Shown here one piece after another: positions 43,556 to 51,852 of a stretch of 64,000 nucleotides of DNA. The DNA is taken from the NCBI GenBank assembly GCA_029251085.1, contig JAQXDZ010000031.1, positions 48,977-112,976 on the forward strand, read 5' to 3'. The notes beneath the pieces were generated by a model that had not been told where the DNA came from, did no database searches, and worked only from the letters and a program-made list of their open reading frames with translations. The stretch comes from Mariniblastus sp. (GTDB lineage: Bacteria > Planctomycetota > Planctomycetia > Pirellulales > Pirellulaceae). Within the stretch, counting starts at the first letter, position 1. Every line of letters starts with the position of its first letter. Position numbers and translations under genes: made by a program.

Positions 43556-44551
43556 ATGTTGAGTCGGCTCGGAGTAATTGTTCTCGCAGTCTTGATTGGT
43601 TCGGCGTCTTATGCGGTCGCCGACGGGAGTGGTGAGGCAAAATCAGCCCACGGCAATGCCCCCGTAAAGGTGCTGATTATCGATGGGCAAAATAATCATG
43701 ACGCGTGGCCTAAATCAACCATCATGATGAAGAAGTATTTGGAGGCGACGGGTAAGTTTTCGGTGGATGTGGCCCGCACGCAATTTACGTGGAAAGGTGG
43801 CAAATACTCGGCTGATTACCCATTAAATGATGGTAAGAAGTATGAAGATCTTCCCAAGCCAAAAGCGGATCCGAATTTTGCCCCAAAATTTTCAGATTAC
43901 GATGTCGTGATTTCAAATTTCGGATTTGGGGCGGCTGACTGGCCTTTGGCGACTCAAAAGGCGTTCGTTGAGTTCGTCAAGTCGGGAGGCGGTTTTGTCT
44001 CAATCCATGCGGCGGATAATTCATTTCCGCAATGGCGCGAGTACAACGAAATGATCGGCCTTGGAGGTTGGGGCGGTCGCGATCAGAAAAGCGGTCCGTA
44101 CGTCTATTTTGACGACAACGGTAAGGTAATCAGGGATAAAACGGATGGTCGTGGCGGCGGACATGGGCCGCAGCATGAGTTTCCAATCGTGATTCGTGAT
44201 GCAAGCCACCCGATCACTGAAGGTGTTCCAGCTCAATTTATGCACACCAAGGATGAGCTTTACGAACGACTGCGCGGTCCAGCAATCAACATGAATATTC
44301 TCGCGACCGCTTTTGCTGCTCCCGCCAAAAAAGGCTCAGGGCGGCATGAGCCAACCATGATGACGATTGATTTCGGAAAAGGCCGAGTGTTTCATTCGAC
44401 ACTTGGGCATGCTGATTACTCTTTTGAGTGCGTTGGATTTCAAACACTGTTTCTTCGAGGAACCGAGTGGGCCGCAACTGGTAAGGTTACGATTGCTGTG
44501 CCCGAAGATTTTCCGACAGCAACAAAGCCCACCTCGAAAAAGTTTGAGTAA
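43556..44551 (+). CDS. Exported ThuA-domain protein
   Basis: 331 aa. A signal peptide ends near Tyr-Ala-Val-Ala-Asp. The ThuA (trehalose-utilisation, class-I glutamine-amidotransferase-like) fold follows: Val-Leu-Ile-Ile-Asp-Gly-Gln-Asn-Asn-His-Asp, Val-Ser-Ile-His-Ala-Ala-Asp-Asn, Gly-His-Gly-Pro-Gln-His-Glu-Phe, Asp-Ala-Ser-His-Pro-Ile-Thr-Glu-Gly and the closing His-Ser-Thr-Leu-Gly-His. Such secreted paralogues are abundant in planctomycetes and assumed to act in sugar metabolism; substrate unknown. Confidence 0.9.
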   Translation: MLSRLGVIVLAVLIGSASYAVADGSGEAKSAHGNAPVKVLIIDGQNNHDAWPKSTIMMKKYLEATGKFSVDVARTQFTWKGGKYSADYPLNDGKKYEDLPKPKADPNFAPKFSDYDVVISNFGFGAADWPLATQKAFVEFVKSGGGFVSIHAADNSFPQWREYNEMIGLGGWGGRDQKSGPYVYFDDNGKVIRDKTDGRGGGHGPQHEFPIVIRDASHPITEGVPAQFMHTKDELYERLRGPAINMNILATAFAAPAKKGSGRHEPTMMTIDFGKGRVFHSTLGHADYSFECVGFQTLFLRGTEWAATGKVTIAVPEDFPTATKPTSKKFE

Positions 44552-44695
44552 TTTGATTTTTAGAATCAATCATCAATTTTGTTCCATTGGAAGAATAATT
44601 AGCCAATTAAACAGGCTTCGAATTCAACAATGAGTTCAATCGAAATGCGGATGTACCCTCTCTTCGATTCAAAGTTTTAATAACGGAGTACCGTT

Positions 44696-46015
44696 CTGGC
44701 CAAATTACATTGCTTTATCCCAGTCTTAATGGTGATTGTTTTCGGACTGTTTTCCAGCAAGGAAATCGCCGCTTACCAAGATTGCTCTAATCCGCCCTCT
44801 GTGATTGCCCAACTGACGCAGGTTTCCTCGGAAGGCTCCGAAAGTCAGGTTGAAGACACGTTCGCTGAAATGCGTAAGCGTGTTTTGGAACTTGCCGATC
44901 TTGATGCGGCTCCAAAAATATTTGAAGACGCCGGCGCGCCATTAGCAGATGGCGTCAGGTCGATTTATTTTGAAGGACTTCCGTGGCAAGGGAAACAAAC
45001 ACGCGTCTTTGCGTTGCTTGGTTTGCCAAAAACCAAGGCAGGGCAATCAGGTAACGCTCCCGTACCAGGGGTGGTGTTAGTTCACGGCGGTGGTGGCACC
45101 GCGTTTCTGCCGTGGGTGAAGAAATGGAATGAAAGAGGGTTTGCGGCAATTAGTATTGCGGTTGAGGGGCAGACAGATCAGCGAGATCAAGGCAGTCAAA
45201 AGTGGGTTCGGCACAAGTGGGCGGGGCCACAGAGGAAAGGGATTTACGGCGATAGCGATTTGCCCCTGAAGGAGCAGTGGATGTATCACGGCGTTGCGGA
45301 TACCATTCTTGCGAATTCTCTGCTGCGAAGTTTACCCGAAGTTGATTCAAAAAGGATTGGTTTGGTTGGTATTTCATGGGGTGGTGTTATCGCGAGTACC
45401 GTGATCGGAATTGACCAGCGATTCTCATTCGCAGTGCCGACGTATGGGTGTGGTGACCTCGCAGAATCAGCCAATCAATATGGCAGAGCTTTGGGACAGA
45501 ACCAGGTCTATCGCAAGGTTTGGGATCCTATGGTTCGAATGGATCGAGTTTCGATACCGGTGCTGTGGCTGACATGGCCTCGAGACCTGCACTTCCCTTT
45601 GGATTCCGTCAAACGCTGTTATGACAAAGCGCCAGGCCCTCATATGGTCGCGATGATTCCGGGAATGAAGCATAGTCATGGCGCTGGCTGGAATCCACCA
45701 GATAGTTATGCGTTTGCCGAATCAATCGTTCGCTCCGGGAAACCGTGGTGTCAGCAGCGTGGTATTCTCGTCGATGGGATGAGCAGTCAAGTTAGTTTTG
45801 AAACAACAAAAAATATTTCTAGAGCAAGCTTAATTTGTACGTCTGACTCGGGATTCACGGGGACGAGGAAATGGGAGGAAATCCCTGTGGAATTTACCCA
45901 GAACGAAGCTGGAGTTGTAGTAAACGCTGCTTTGCCACATGGAACTACCGCTTGGTTTGTCAATGTTCTCAGCGATGGATTAGTTGCATCTTCGGATTAT
46001 CAGATAGCCAAATAA
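44696..46015 (+). CDS. Exported alpha/beta hydrolase (acetyl-xylan-esterase-like)
   Basis: An ATG at 44729 is possible, but only 11 codons upstream a CTG at 44696 sits 7 bp after GGAG (44685-44688) and would give a complete signal peptide (Ala-Lys-Leu-His-Cys-Phe then a hydrophobic core) that the ATG start cuts short. Product 439 aa from CTG or 428 aa from ATG. The hydrolase domain shows Val-Leu-Val-His-Gly-Gly-Gly-Gly-Thr, the nucleophile elbow Gly-Ile-Ser-Trp-Gly-Gly, Leu-Thr-Trp-Pro-Arg-Asp and a late His (Gly-Met-Lys-His-Ser-His-Gly). Its C-terminal 90 residues look like a beta-sandwich. Probably a carbohydrate esterase. Confidence 0.8.
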   Translation: MAKLHCFIPVLMVIVFGLFSSKEIAAYQDCSNPPSVIAQLTQVSSEGSESQVEDTFAEMRKRVLELADLDAAPKIFEDAGAPLADGVRSIYFEGLPWQGKQTRVFALLGLPKTKAGQSGNAPVPGVVLVHGGGGTAFLPWVKKWNERGFAAISIAVEGQTDQRDQGSQKWVRHKWAGPQRKGIYGDSDLPLKEQWMYHGVADTILANSLLRSLPEVDSKRIGLVGISWGGVIASTVIGIDQRFSFAVPTYGCGDLAESANQYGRALGQNQVYRKVWDPMVRMDRVSIPVLWLTWPRDLHFPLDSVKRCYDKAPGPHMVAMIPGMKHSHGAGWNPPDSYAFAESIVRSGKPWCQQRGILVDGMSSQVSFETTKNISRASLICTSDSGFTGTRKWEEIPVEFTQNEAGVVVNAALPHGTTAWFVNVLSDGLVASSDYQIAK

Positions 46016-46092
46016 ATTCGCGTGGCTGGCGGAGTGTGCATAGGAAGTGTGTAGGTGATTGTTTTTTAATTCGATTCAATTTTTGAAATGGG

Positions 46093-46824
46093 ATGAATAT
46101 GTTTTCAGGGGTTGCGCGAGATGCCTTTCAAAATTCGGGAAGACAACGAACGTCTTCGATCGGGTTAAGTTTGCTTTGTAAATGTGTTGGGGAGCGAAAA
46201 TCCCGTTTGTGTTTCCTTGTTTTCGTTTGCCTAACGAGTTTTTCAGTGGTCGCGCGAGCCGATATTGCCCCGAGAAGTTTCGCTGATCTGAACGAAGCTA
46301 AAACAATTATCGTTGGAACGATTAAGGAAATACGGATCGAGATTGAACGATCGTCGGTAGAACGAGGTTTTGGCAACACTGATTGGGCTATTTACGTTAC
46401 GATTTTGATTGATGAGGTGGAAAAGGGAAGCCTTGACGGTTCGGAAGTCGAAGTTCGCTGTTTTCGAAAAAATGCCCGTCGTAGTGCGATTGAGAATTTG
46501 TCTCTGGCTGGGCACAGTCCGATTCCTAAGGTGGGAACAAAGGTGCGAGTTTATTTGGAGGGGCTTGATGAGTTAAGACCAATGCTTCCTAACGGAATCA
46601 CTCTGGCGACGGCCAATGATGACTCCAGTGTTTGGCCAAAGCCCGGGGTAGAAGATGCTGCTGAGGTGAGCGGACTGCGCACGGGGCAGTACACCTATTT
46701 TTTGCCTTTAGAAATGTATCCAGTCCTGCTGGTGAGCCTGTTGATCGGCTATGGGATTTTAAGGTTTAGTAAAAATCGGACGAACGGTTACAAGCCAATA
46801 ATTACCGTTATTTCTCGTTCTTGA
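46093..46824 (+). CDS. Exported protein of unknown function with C-terminal membrane helix
   Basis: 243 aa. A long basic N-terminus precedes a hydrophobic signal core (Leu-Cys-Phe-Leu-Val-Phe-Val-Cys-Leu) ending near Ala-Arg-Ala-Asp. The mature part, of about 150 residues, has alternating beta strands (Thr-Ile-Ile-Val-Gly-Thr-Ile-Lys-Glu-Ile, Tyr-Val-Thr-Ile-Leu-Ile-Asp-Glu-Val, Gly-Thr-Lys-Val-Arg-Val-Tyr-Leu) that suggest an OB-like barrel. One C-terminal membrane helix and a short basic tail follow. No family was recognised; it may mature into a membrane-tethered domain. Confidence 0.6.
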   Translation: MNMFSGVARDAFQNSGRQRTSSIGLSLLCKCVGERKSRLCFLVFVCLTSFSVVARADIAPRSFADLNEAKTIIVGTIKEIRIEIERSSVERGFGNTDWAIYVTILIDEVEKGSLDGSEVEVRCFRKNARRSAIENLSLAGHSPIPKVGTKVRVYLEGLDELRPMLPNGITLATANDDSSVWPKPGVEDAAEVSGLRTGQYTYFLPLEMYPVLLVSLLIGYGILRFSKNRTNGYKPIITVISRS

Positions 46825-47426
46825 AATTGGTTGCTTGTGCTCTTTTGACGCAGCCAGCGCAGAATTGAACCGCAGAGTTTTGGTTGGCTTTTGTGATTCA
46901 GTCATTGAGCCAAATTTGTTGTGGCACCAGCCCTACTTTTCATTTGGCATCTCGCAGTACACCGTCAGTTCGGCAATGTGCATTTTCTACCTTGAAACGT
47001 GTGCAGTCGGGGTTGCCCTGATGGCTCATGGATGGATTCTGAAATGGTTAGGAAATTAGATGGATTTAAGTCATTGATGAGGCGGGCGAAATCGAAGTTC
47101 TCACCGGTGTGTTAATTGTTCAGCTCTATTTGCTGTCGTCCCTGTTGTTTGACCGCTCTGCTTTTATCCCCCGGGGCGACAGGCTTCAGCTTAAGGGTAG
47201 TCCGTGGGCTGGAATGATTTTGCAATGCTTTGGTAAAAAATTACTGAGAATTATTGCCAAATCTGATTTCAAGCGTGTTTTAAAATTTGGGTCTGATTAC
47301 GCTGAATACTACTAGCTTTGCTCAAACTTAAGAATGTTCTTATTTTCAGTCATTCTGTGGAGAGGCAGATGTAAAGCGGATTCGATTGAATTTTTTGACG
47401 TGTCTAGCCCATTGGGGAGAGAAGAG
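46825..47426. other. Gene-free stretch
   Basis: About 600 bp holding two short plus-strand frames (46835-47059, 47109-47315) with no recognisable product or good ribosome binding site. Confidence 0.4.
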
Positions 47427-48107
47427 ATGGTTCTCAACCTAAATCCTAACACAGTTTTAAAGCTTCTGGTTGCAATAGCGATCTGTCTCATCGGAGCGAA
47501 TCTAATCGGCTTGATTTCCTATTTTGGTTTCGACGCAAGTCGTTTAGGAATGTTTGATTTAGATCAAGAGGGGAATGTTCCGACGTTCTATGCTTCGGCT
47601 TCGTTGTTGTTTTGCGGCGCCCTTTTGGGAGAAATTGCTGCCGCAAAGAAAAAGCAACAGTCGAAAGATTTTGTGTACTGGTTGTTCTTGTCAATGATAT
47701 TTGTCTTTCTATCAGTTGATGAATCAGCGTCACCGCACGAGCGTCTAATTACTCCCGTTCGTGAGGCTTTCAGTACGACTGGCATTTTCTATTACGCGTG
47801 GGTCATTCCGTACGGGTGTTTCGTGATTTCGATGATGGCTGTCTATGTCCGTTTCGTATTCGCCTTGCCTAAAAAAATTCGATTCATGTTTCTGCTGTCC
47901 GGTGCCATTTTTGTAGCGGGCGCCATCGGGGGTGAATTTGTTGGCGGCTATTGGTACGAATCCTACGGGGTTGATAATCTGACTTACGCGGTAATTACGA
48001 TGTTTGAAGAGAGTCTTGAGATGATTGGTGTCGTAATTTTTATCTATGCTCTGTTGAGTTATTTATGCAGCGAACTAAGTGATGTTTCTCTTGGGGTTTG
48101 CGACTAA
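47427..48107 (+). CDS. Polytopic membrane protein of unknown function
   Basis: About 226 aa from ATG 47427, behind GGGAGAGAAG; the frame extends upstream but without a start signal. Around six hydrophobic segments span most of the length, separated by short loops with charged residues (Asp-Glu-Ser-Ala-Ser-Pro-His-Glu-Arg). No transporter or enzyme motif was recognised. It is likely an integral inner-membrane protein. Confidence 0.65.
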   Translation: MVLNLNPNTVLKLLVAIAICLIGANLIGLISYFGFDASRLGMFDLDQEGNVPTFYASASLLFCGALLGEIAAAKKKQQSKDFVYWLFLSMIFVFLSVDESASPHERLITPVREAFSTTGIFYYAWVIPYGCFVISMMAVYVRFVFALPKKIRFMFLLSGAIFVAGAIGGEFVGGYWYESYGVDNLTYAVITMFEESLEMIGVVIFIYALLSYLCSELSDVSLGVCD

Positions 48108-48440
48108 TTTGCTAAGCCTTGGTTTCAATACGGTTGGCGTGAACCTCGGCAATCTGGAGAAAAGGTCGAAACCACATTTCTCTGTTGACGGGTTTTAATT
48201 GGGGGAGATTCAGTTGAGGGAGATTCAGTTGAGCGCTTAAGTCCGTTCGCCAGGTTTTCAAGATGTAGACTCGGTTATTTATTTGTTTTGGATTTTTATT
48301 TGGAAATATGTCTTAGTAAATCAATAAATACCTACAGGCACCGAATAGAGACGGAGCAAGTCTATCTTGTGCGGCTGAAATCTCAGATGAGGCTTTTCGG
48401 CGTCACGATGGCTTGGTTGAATTAGTTCTTGGAAAAAATA
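48108..48440. other. Gene-free stretch with a duplicated 15-mer
   Basis: About 330 bp without a gene. GGGAGATTCAGTTGA is perfectly duplicated in tandem at 48203-48217 and 48218-48232. Nothing else was recognised. Confidence 0.6.
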
Positions 48441-48812
48441 ATGGGAATCTGCACTGTGAAGAACGTGACCGTCGATTCAGACGTAAAAAATTGGATGATC
48501 ATCTGCCATCTCGCAAGTTTTGCTGGCGCATTTGGAATGCCGATTGGAAATGTTATCGGCCCTTTGGTTGTTTGGTTAATCAAAAAAGATGAGTCTGAGG
48601 AAATTGATTATCACGGAAAAGAGTCGATCAATTTTCAGATCACCTTGACCATCTATATGCTGATTTCAATCGTGTTATGCTTTTTGTTTATTGGTTTTGC
48701 ACTGGTGCCGGCAGTTTTGATGTTCGGCACAGTGTTCACAATTATTGCCACGGTGAAAACCAACGACGGTGATCGATACAGGTACCCTCTGTCTATTCGC
48801 TTTCTGCGATAA
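48441..48812 (+). CDS. DUF4870 (Tic20-like) small membrane protein
   Basis: About 123 aa from ATG 48441. The pattern of the DUF4870 family is readable: Trp-Met-Ile-Ile-Cys-His-Leu-Ala-Ser-Phe-Ala-Gly, then Gly-Pro-Leu-Val-Val-Trp-Leu-Ile-Lys-Lys-Asp, Glu-Ser-Ile-Asn-Phe-Gln, and a pair of hydrophobic helices ending before Tyr-Arg-Tyr-Pro. Members are multi-pass membrane proteins of unknown function related to Tic20. Confidence 0.85.
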   Translation: MGICTVKNVTVDSDVKNWMIICHLASFAGAFGMPIGNVIGPLVVWLIKKDESEEIDYHGKESINFQITLTIYMLISIVLCFLFIGFALVPAVLMFGTVFTIIATVKTNDGDRYRYPLSIRFLR

Positions 48813-49073
48813 TTTGGAATTACTTCGTGAGTTTTCATGACCAGTTTGTCTCGCTGACATGTGTGTTTCCTGGGAGAGCGGGAACTGCTGTTAGTTCTCT
48901 CTGTCAGAACCCGACAAAGCGAACCAAGCTTGGTTGCTTACCGGTGGCCGAGCTTGGTTGCTTGATGGTTCGCTTGAATTCTTAGGCAAAAGTGTCCCAC
49001 ACCCCTCCCTTCACCGATGGCGTCAAGATAAAACAGAACGATCGTTTAATGACTTTATTCTGTTGGCAAAGAT

Positions 49074-50120
49074 ATGAATCAAAATAATGAGCTTCGTCCT
49101 AATACCCTGTTTATTGAAGTTTCAAAATCGGGTTTGCCAGAGGTCGATGGATTGTTTGTCCCCTCGACTGCGCCACCAGTGAAATCCGAATCGGGAACTG
49201 AGTCGAGCGCTGGTTATTGGAATGGCAAAATGGCCTGGGATCGTGCGGATGGAAAATCGGCACGCAGTCCATCCATCTCTTATTCCAACACCTATCGATC
49301 TTGGCGAATTTCTCGTCTCGATGGCCATCTCGCTTATGATATGGTCTGTGAGGAAGAACTACCGCCGATTGAGGAACCGTGGCACGTCTACAAAAAGGGA
49401 GTTGCTCCAGCTCCAGAAATCGTAATTCATTATTGCGATCCTAGATTGCCCTGCCCCCCTGCAACTATTGTTTTTGTGCTTGGGGGGCCCGGGACTGGCA
49501 AGGGAACTATGTGTGAATTGGCGGAGCTTCAGTTAGGCTGGACCCATCTTTCAACCGGTGTGCTTTTAAGGGATGAAATTGAGGCGGGGGGGCCGAATGC
49601 CAAAGTGATCGAACAATCGTTGGCTGACGGTCAATTGGTTGCAAATGAAATCGTGCTCAAGCTCTTACAACAGGCAATCGAGAACACCATCAGGACCACT
49701 GGTAAAACTAATTTTCTATTGGACGGCTTCCCGCGTTCTTTAGGAAATCTTGATGGATGGTATGACCTATTTGGTCGCGAAACTGAACTCCCCAAAATGT
49801 TGTATTTAGATTGTCCTTACGAAGTTCTTGAAAAGCGGATCATGGGGCGGTCGAAATATACGGGCCGAAATGACGACAATCTTGAAAGCATGAAACTTCG
49901 ATTTGACACGTTTCGGCAGGAAACGCTACCCACCGTCGAGCTGTTTCGAAGTAAAGATAAGTGTATTGAGATTGACACAAGTTTGGACCGCGGGTCTGTC
50001 TACAATAAATTTGCGGAACAGCTTTCCGAATACACGGATGAGAGTTTGGTTGGCCAGCCGCTTTCGGAACGGGCTGAGATGCTGTTAGGAATTCGGCCTT
50101 TTCCAAAATTGGGGAATTAG
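49074..50120 (+). CDS. UMP-CMP-kinase-like nucleoside monophosphate kinase with N-terminal extra domain
   Basis: 348 aa. The C-terminal ~215 residues are a short-type NMP kinase: P-loop Gly-Gly-Pro-Gly-Thr-Gly-Lys-Gly-Thr at 137-145, Leu-Ser-Thr-Gly-x-Leu-Leu-Arg, Leu-Asp-Gly-Phe-Pro-Arg-Ser, and Gly-Arg-Asn-Asp-Asp-Asn followed by Phe-Asp-Thr-Phe. The LID insertion of bacterial adenylate kinases is absent and the motifs follow eukaryotic UMP/CMP kinases (Gly-Arg-x-Asp-Asp-Asn-x-Glu). The N-terminal ~125 residues form a separate domain rich in Trp and Tyr (Val-Asp-Gly-Leu-Phe-Val-Pro, Tyr-Trp-Asn-Gly-Lys, Ala-Tyr-Asp-Met) that recalls domains of protist proteins. No signal peptide. Confidence 0.8.
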   Translation: MNQNNELRPNTLFIEVSKSGLPEVDGLFVPSTAPPVKSESGTESSAGYWNGKMAWDRADGKSARSPSISYSNTYRSWRISRLDGHLAYDMVCEEELPPIEEPWHVYKKGVAPAPEIVIHYCDPRLPCPPATIVFVLGGPGTGKGTMCELAELQLGWTHLSTGVLLRDEIEAGGPNAKVIEQSLADGQLVANEIVLKLLQQAIENTIRTTGKTNFLLDGFPRSLGNLDGWYDLFGRETELPKMLYLDCPYEVLEKRIMGRSKYTGRNDDNLESMKLRFDTFRQETLPTVELFRSKDKCIEIDTSLDRGSVYNKFAEQLSEYTDESLVGQPLSERAEMLLGIRPFPKLGN

Positions 50121-50175
50121 ATTTACGCAAAGTAGATTTACCCAAGGTAGGTTTACCCAAGGTAGGTTTACCCAA
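50116..50175. repeat. 15-bp tandem repeat, four copies, spanning a stop codon
   Basis: Four 15-bp units (50116-50130, 50131-50145, 50146-50160, 50161-50175) share the core TAGNTTTACNCAA; the last two are identical. The first unit includes the TAG stop of the kinase gene, and each unit repeats a TAG-like triplet. Confidence 0.9.
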
Positions 50176-50302
50176 GGCATTTCTAAATTTTTCCTTTGCT
50201 TGTTTTGGAGAACGGCCTCGCCTATCTTAAATCGAATTCGCCGGCGAATGTTTGAGCGCGGCCGAGTGCGGATTCGAGGTTTCAATTTTGATTTGGGCGG
50301 TC

Positions 50303-51580
50303 ATGCGAAATAATTCAATATCTAGTTGTGTCGAGGGCGGTTACGGTTATCGCCCTAGTTTGCTTGTCCTTGCGATGTTGACTCTTGGATTTGTCTCACA
50401 AGTATGCGCTCAAGGCTCAGGCCAGACGAGCAAGAGGCTTAGTGTTACGGGGAAGCACCGTCCTAACCTAGTCGCGTTGGACGATTTGATGGGCTCGTTC
50501 ATGCGTGAGCATAAGGTGCCAGGCGCGAGTCTTGCAGTTTCGAAGGATGGAGTTCTTGTTTATTCTCGGGGCTTTGGATTACGGGATGTTCGGCAGGAAT
50601 TGCCGGTAATGCCGTCCACGCGATTTCGAATTGCAAGTCTTTCAAAACCAATCACATCAGCCGCAATTGCCGCCTTGGTGAAATCTGGCAAAATGACCTT
50701 TGATGACACTTTGGTTTCATTTTTAGATGCCAAGGAACGTTCCTTACTCCATCCACAACTGCGTTCGGTCACAATTAAACAAATTCTGCTTCACCGCGGC
50801 GGTTGGGATCGTTCCATCTCTGGCGATCCAATGTTTGAGACGGTTAAGATTGGGGAAGCACTTCGTCTTGGACGGCCTGCGAACCAAGCCGAACTGATCC
50901 AGTTTGTGCTGCAGCGGGCGCCCGATTTTGAGCCGGGAGCGAAATATGCCTATTCCAATTTTGGCTATTGTTTACTGGGACGCGTTATTGAACGGGTGTC
51001 GAAACAGTCCTACGGCGAGTTTGTGAAAGGGGCGCTTTTTAAAAGTGCATCCGGAACGTCATTGGATTTAGGGAAGACCTTAACTGCTCAAACTAATGAA
51101 TCGAAATATTATGTGCCGTCGCAACGAAGAGTGCCCGGAGTTGTGACTGGAGTCATTGGGAAACAAGTGCCTACGCAGTACGGCGGATGGTGTATTGAAA
51201 ATATGGATTCGCATGGCGGCTGGATCGCGTCCGCTGAGGATCTCGTTGCGTTCGCCAATTGTTTCAATCAACCAGAATCCTCCGTGTTTTTGACAAAGAC
51301 AATTGCTTCGGAGGTTTTTCAAAATCCTCTGGGCGATGATAAAGATGTGTTTTACGGTTACGGCTGGTTGGTTCGTCGTGTTGGTGGTGGCAATCGATTG
51401 AACACGTGGCATAACGGATCCTTGCCCGGAACTTCTACTTTATTGGTGCGTCGGCACGACGGATTCAATTGGGCTGTCCTGTTTAATTCAAGAGATGGAC
51501 GTGACGGGAAAAGTTTATCAACGTTGATCGATCCACTCATTCATCAAGCGGTGAACCGTGTTGAGAAATGGTCTGATTAA
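50303..51580 (+). CDS. Exported serine hydrolase of the beta-lactamase (class C-like) family
   Basis: 425 aa from ATG 50303; an upstream start at 50252 is in frame but gives no better signal. Signal peptide up to about Cys-Ala-Gln. Catalytic motifs: Ser112-Leu-Ser-Lys115 (SxxK), Tyr217-Ser-Asn219 (YxN) and His-Asn-Gly near the C-terminus. All are intact, so it should be an active serine hydrolase (esterase or D-aminopeptidase type); planctomycetes have many such secreted paralogues and few are true beta-lactamases. Confidence 0.85.
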   Translation: MRNNSISSCVEGGYGYRPSLLVLAMLTLGFVSQVCAQGSGQTSKRLSVTGKHRPNLVALDDLMGSFMREHKVPGASLAVSKDGVLVYSRGFGLRDVRQELPVMPSTRFRIASLSKPITSAAIAALVKSGKMTFDDTLVSFLDAKERSLLHPQLRSVTIKQILLHRGGWDRSISGDPMFETVKIGEALRLGRPANQAELIQFVLQRAPDFEPGAKYAYSNFGYCLLGRVIERVSKQSYGEFVKGALFKSASGTSLDLGKTLTAQTNESKYYVPSQRRVPGVVTGVIGKQVPTQYGGWCIENMDSHGGWIASAEDLVAFANCFNQPESSVFLTKTIASEVFQNPLGDDKDVFYGYGWLVRRVGGGNRLNTWHNGSLPGTSTLLVRRHDGFNWAVLFNSRDGRDGKSLSTLIDPLIHQAVNRVEKWSD

Positions 51581-51852
51581 ATTCCTGAAAGATTGAGAAT
51601 TCTCTCGGCGATGAGTCGATTCATTCACTGTCGTTCGCTTGACCGTGCGTCGCTGTTTCAAATGATAAATTTGGTTAAAACCTTTGTAACAATAAGCAAC
51701 TCGAACCGAGTGCTGTTTTGTGAATTGCCGCAGCACATTTCTATTAAATACAAGAGTCAGTGTTTAGTTTGATCGACCGGTGTCGAGTGTGTTAAACTCA
51801 CGCCGGTGGAGCATGATCTGCAATAAGTACTATCACGATGAGAGAGTTTTAC

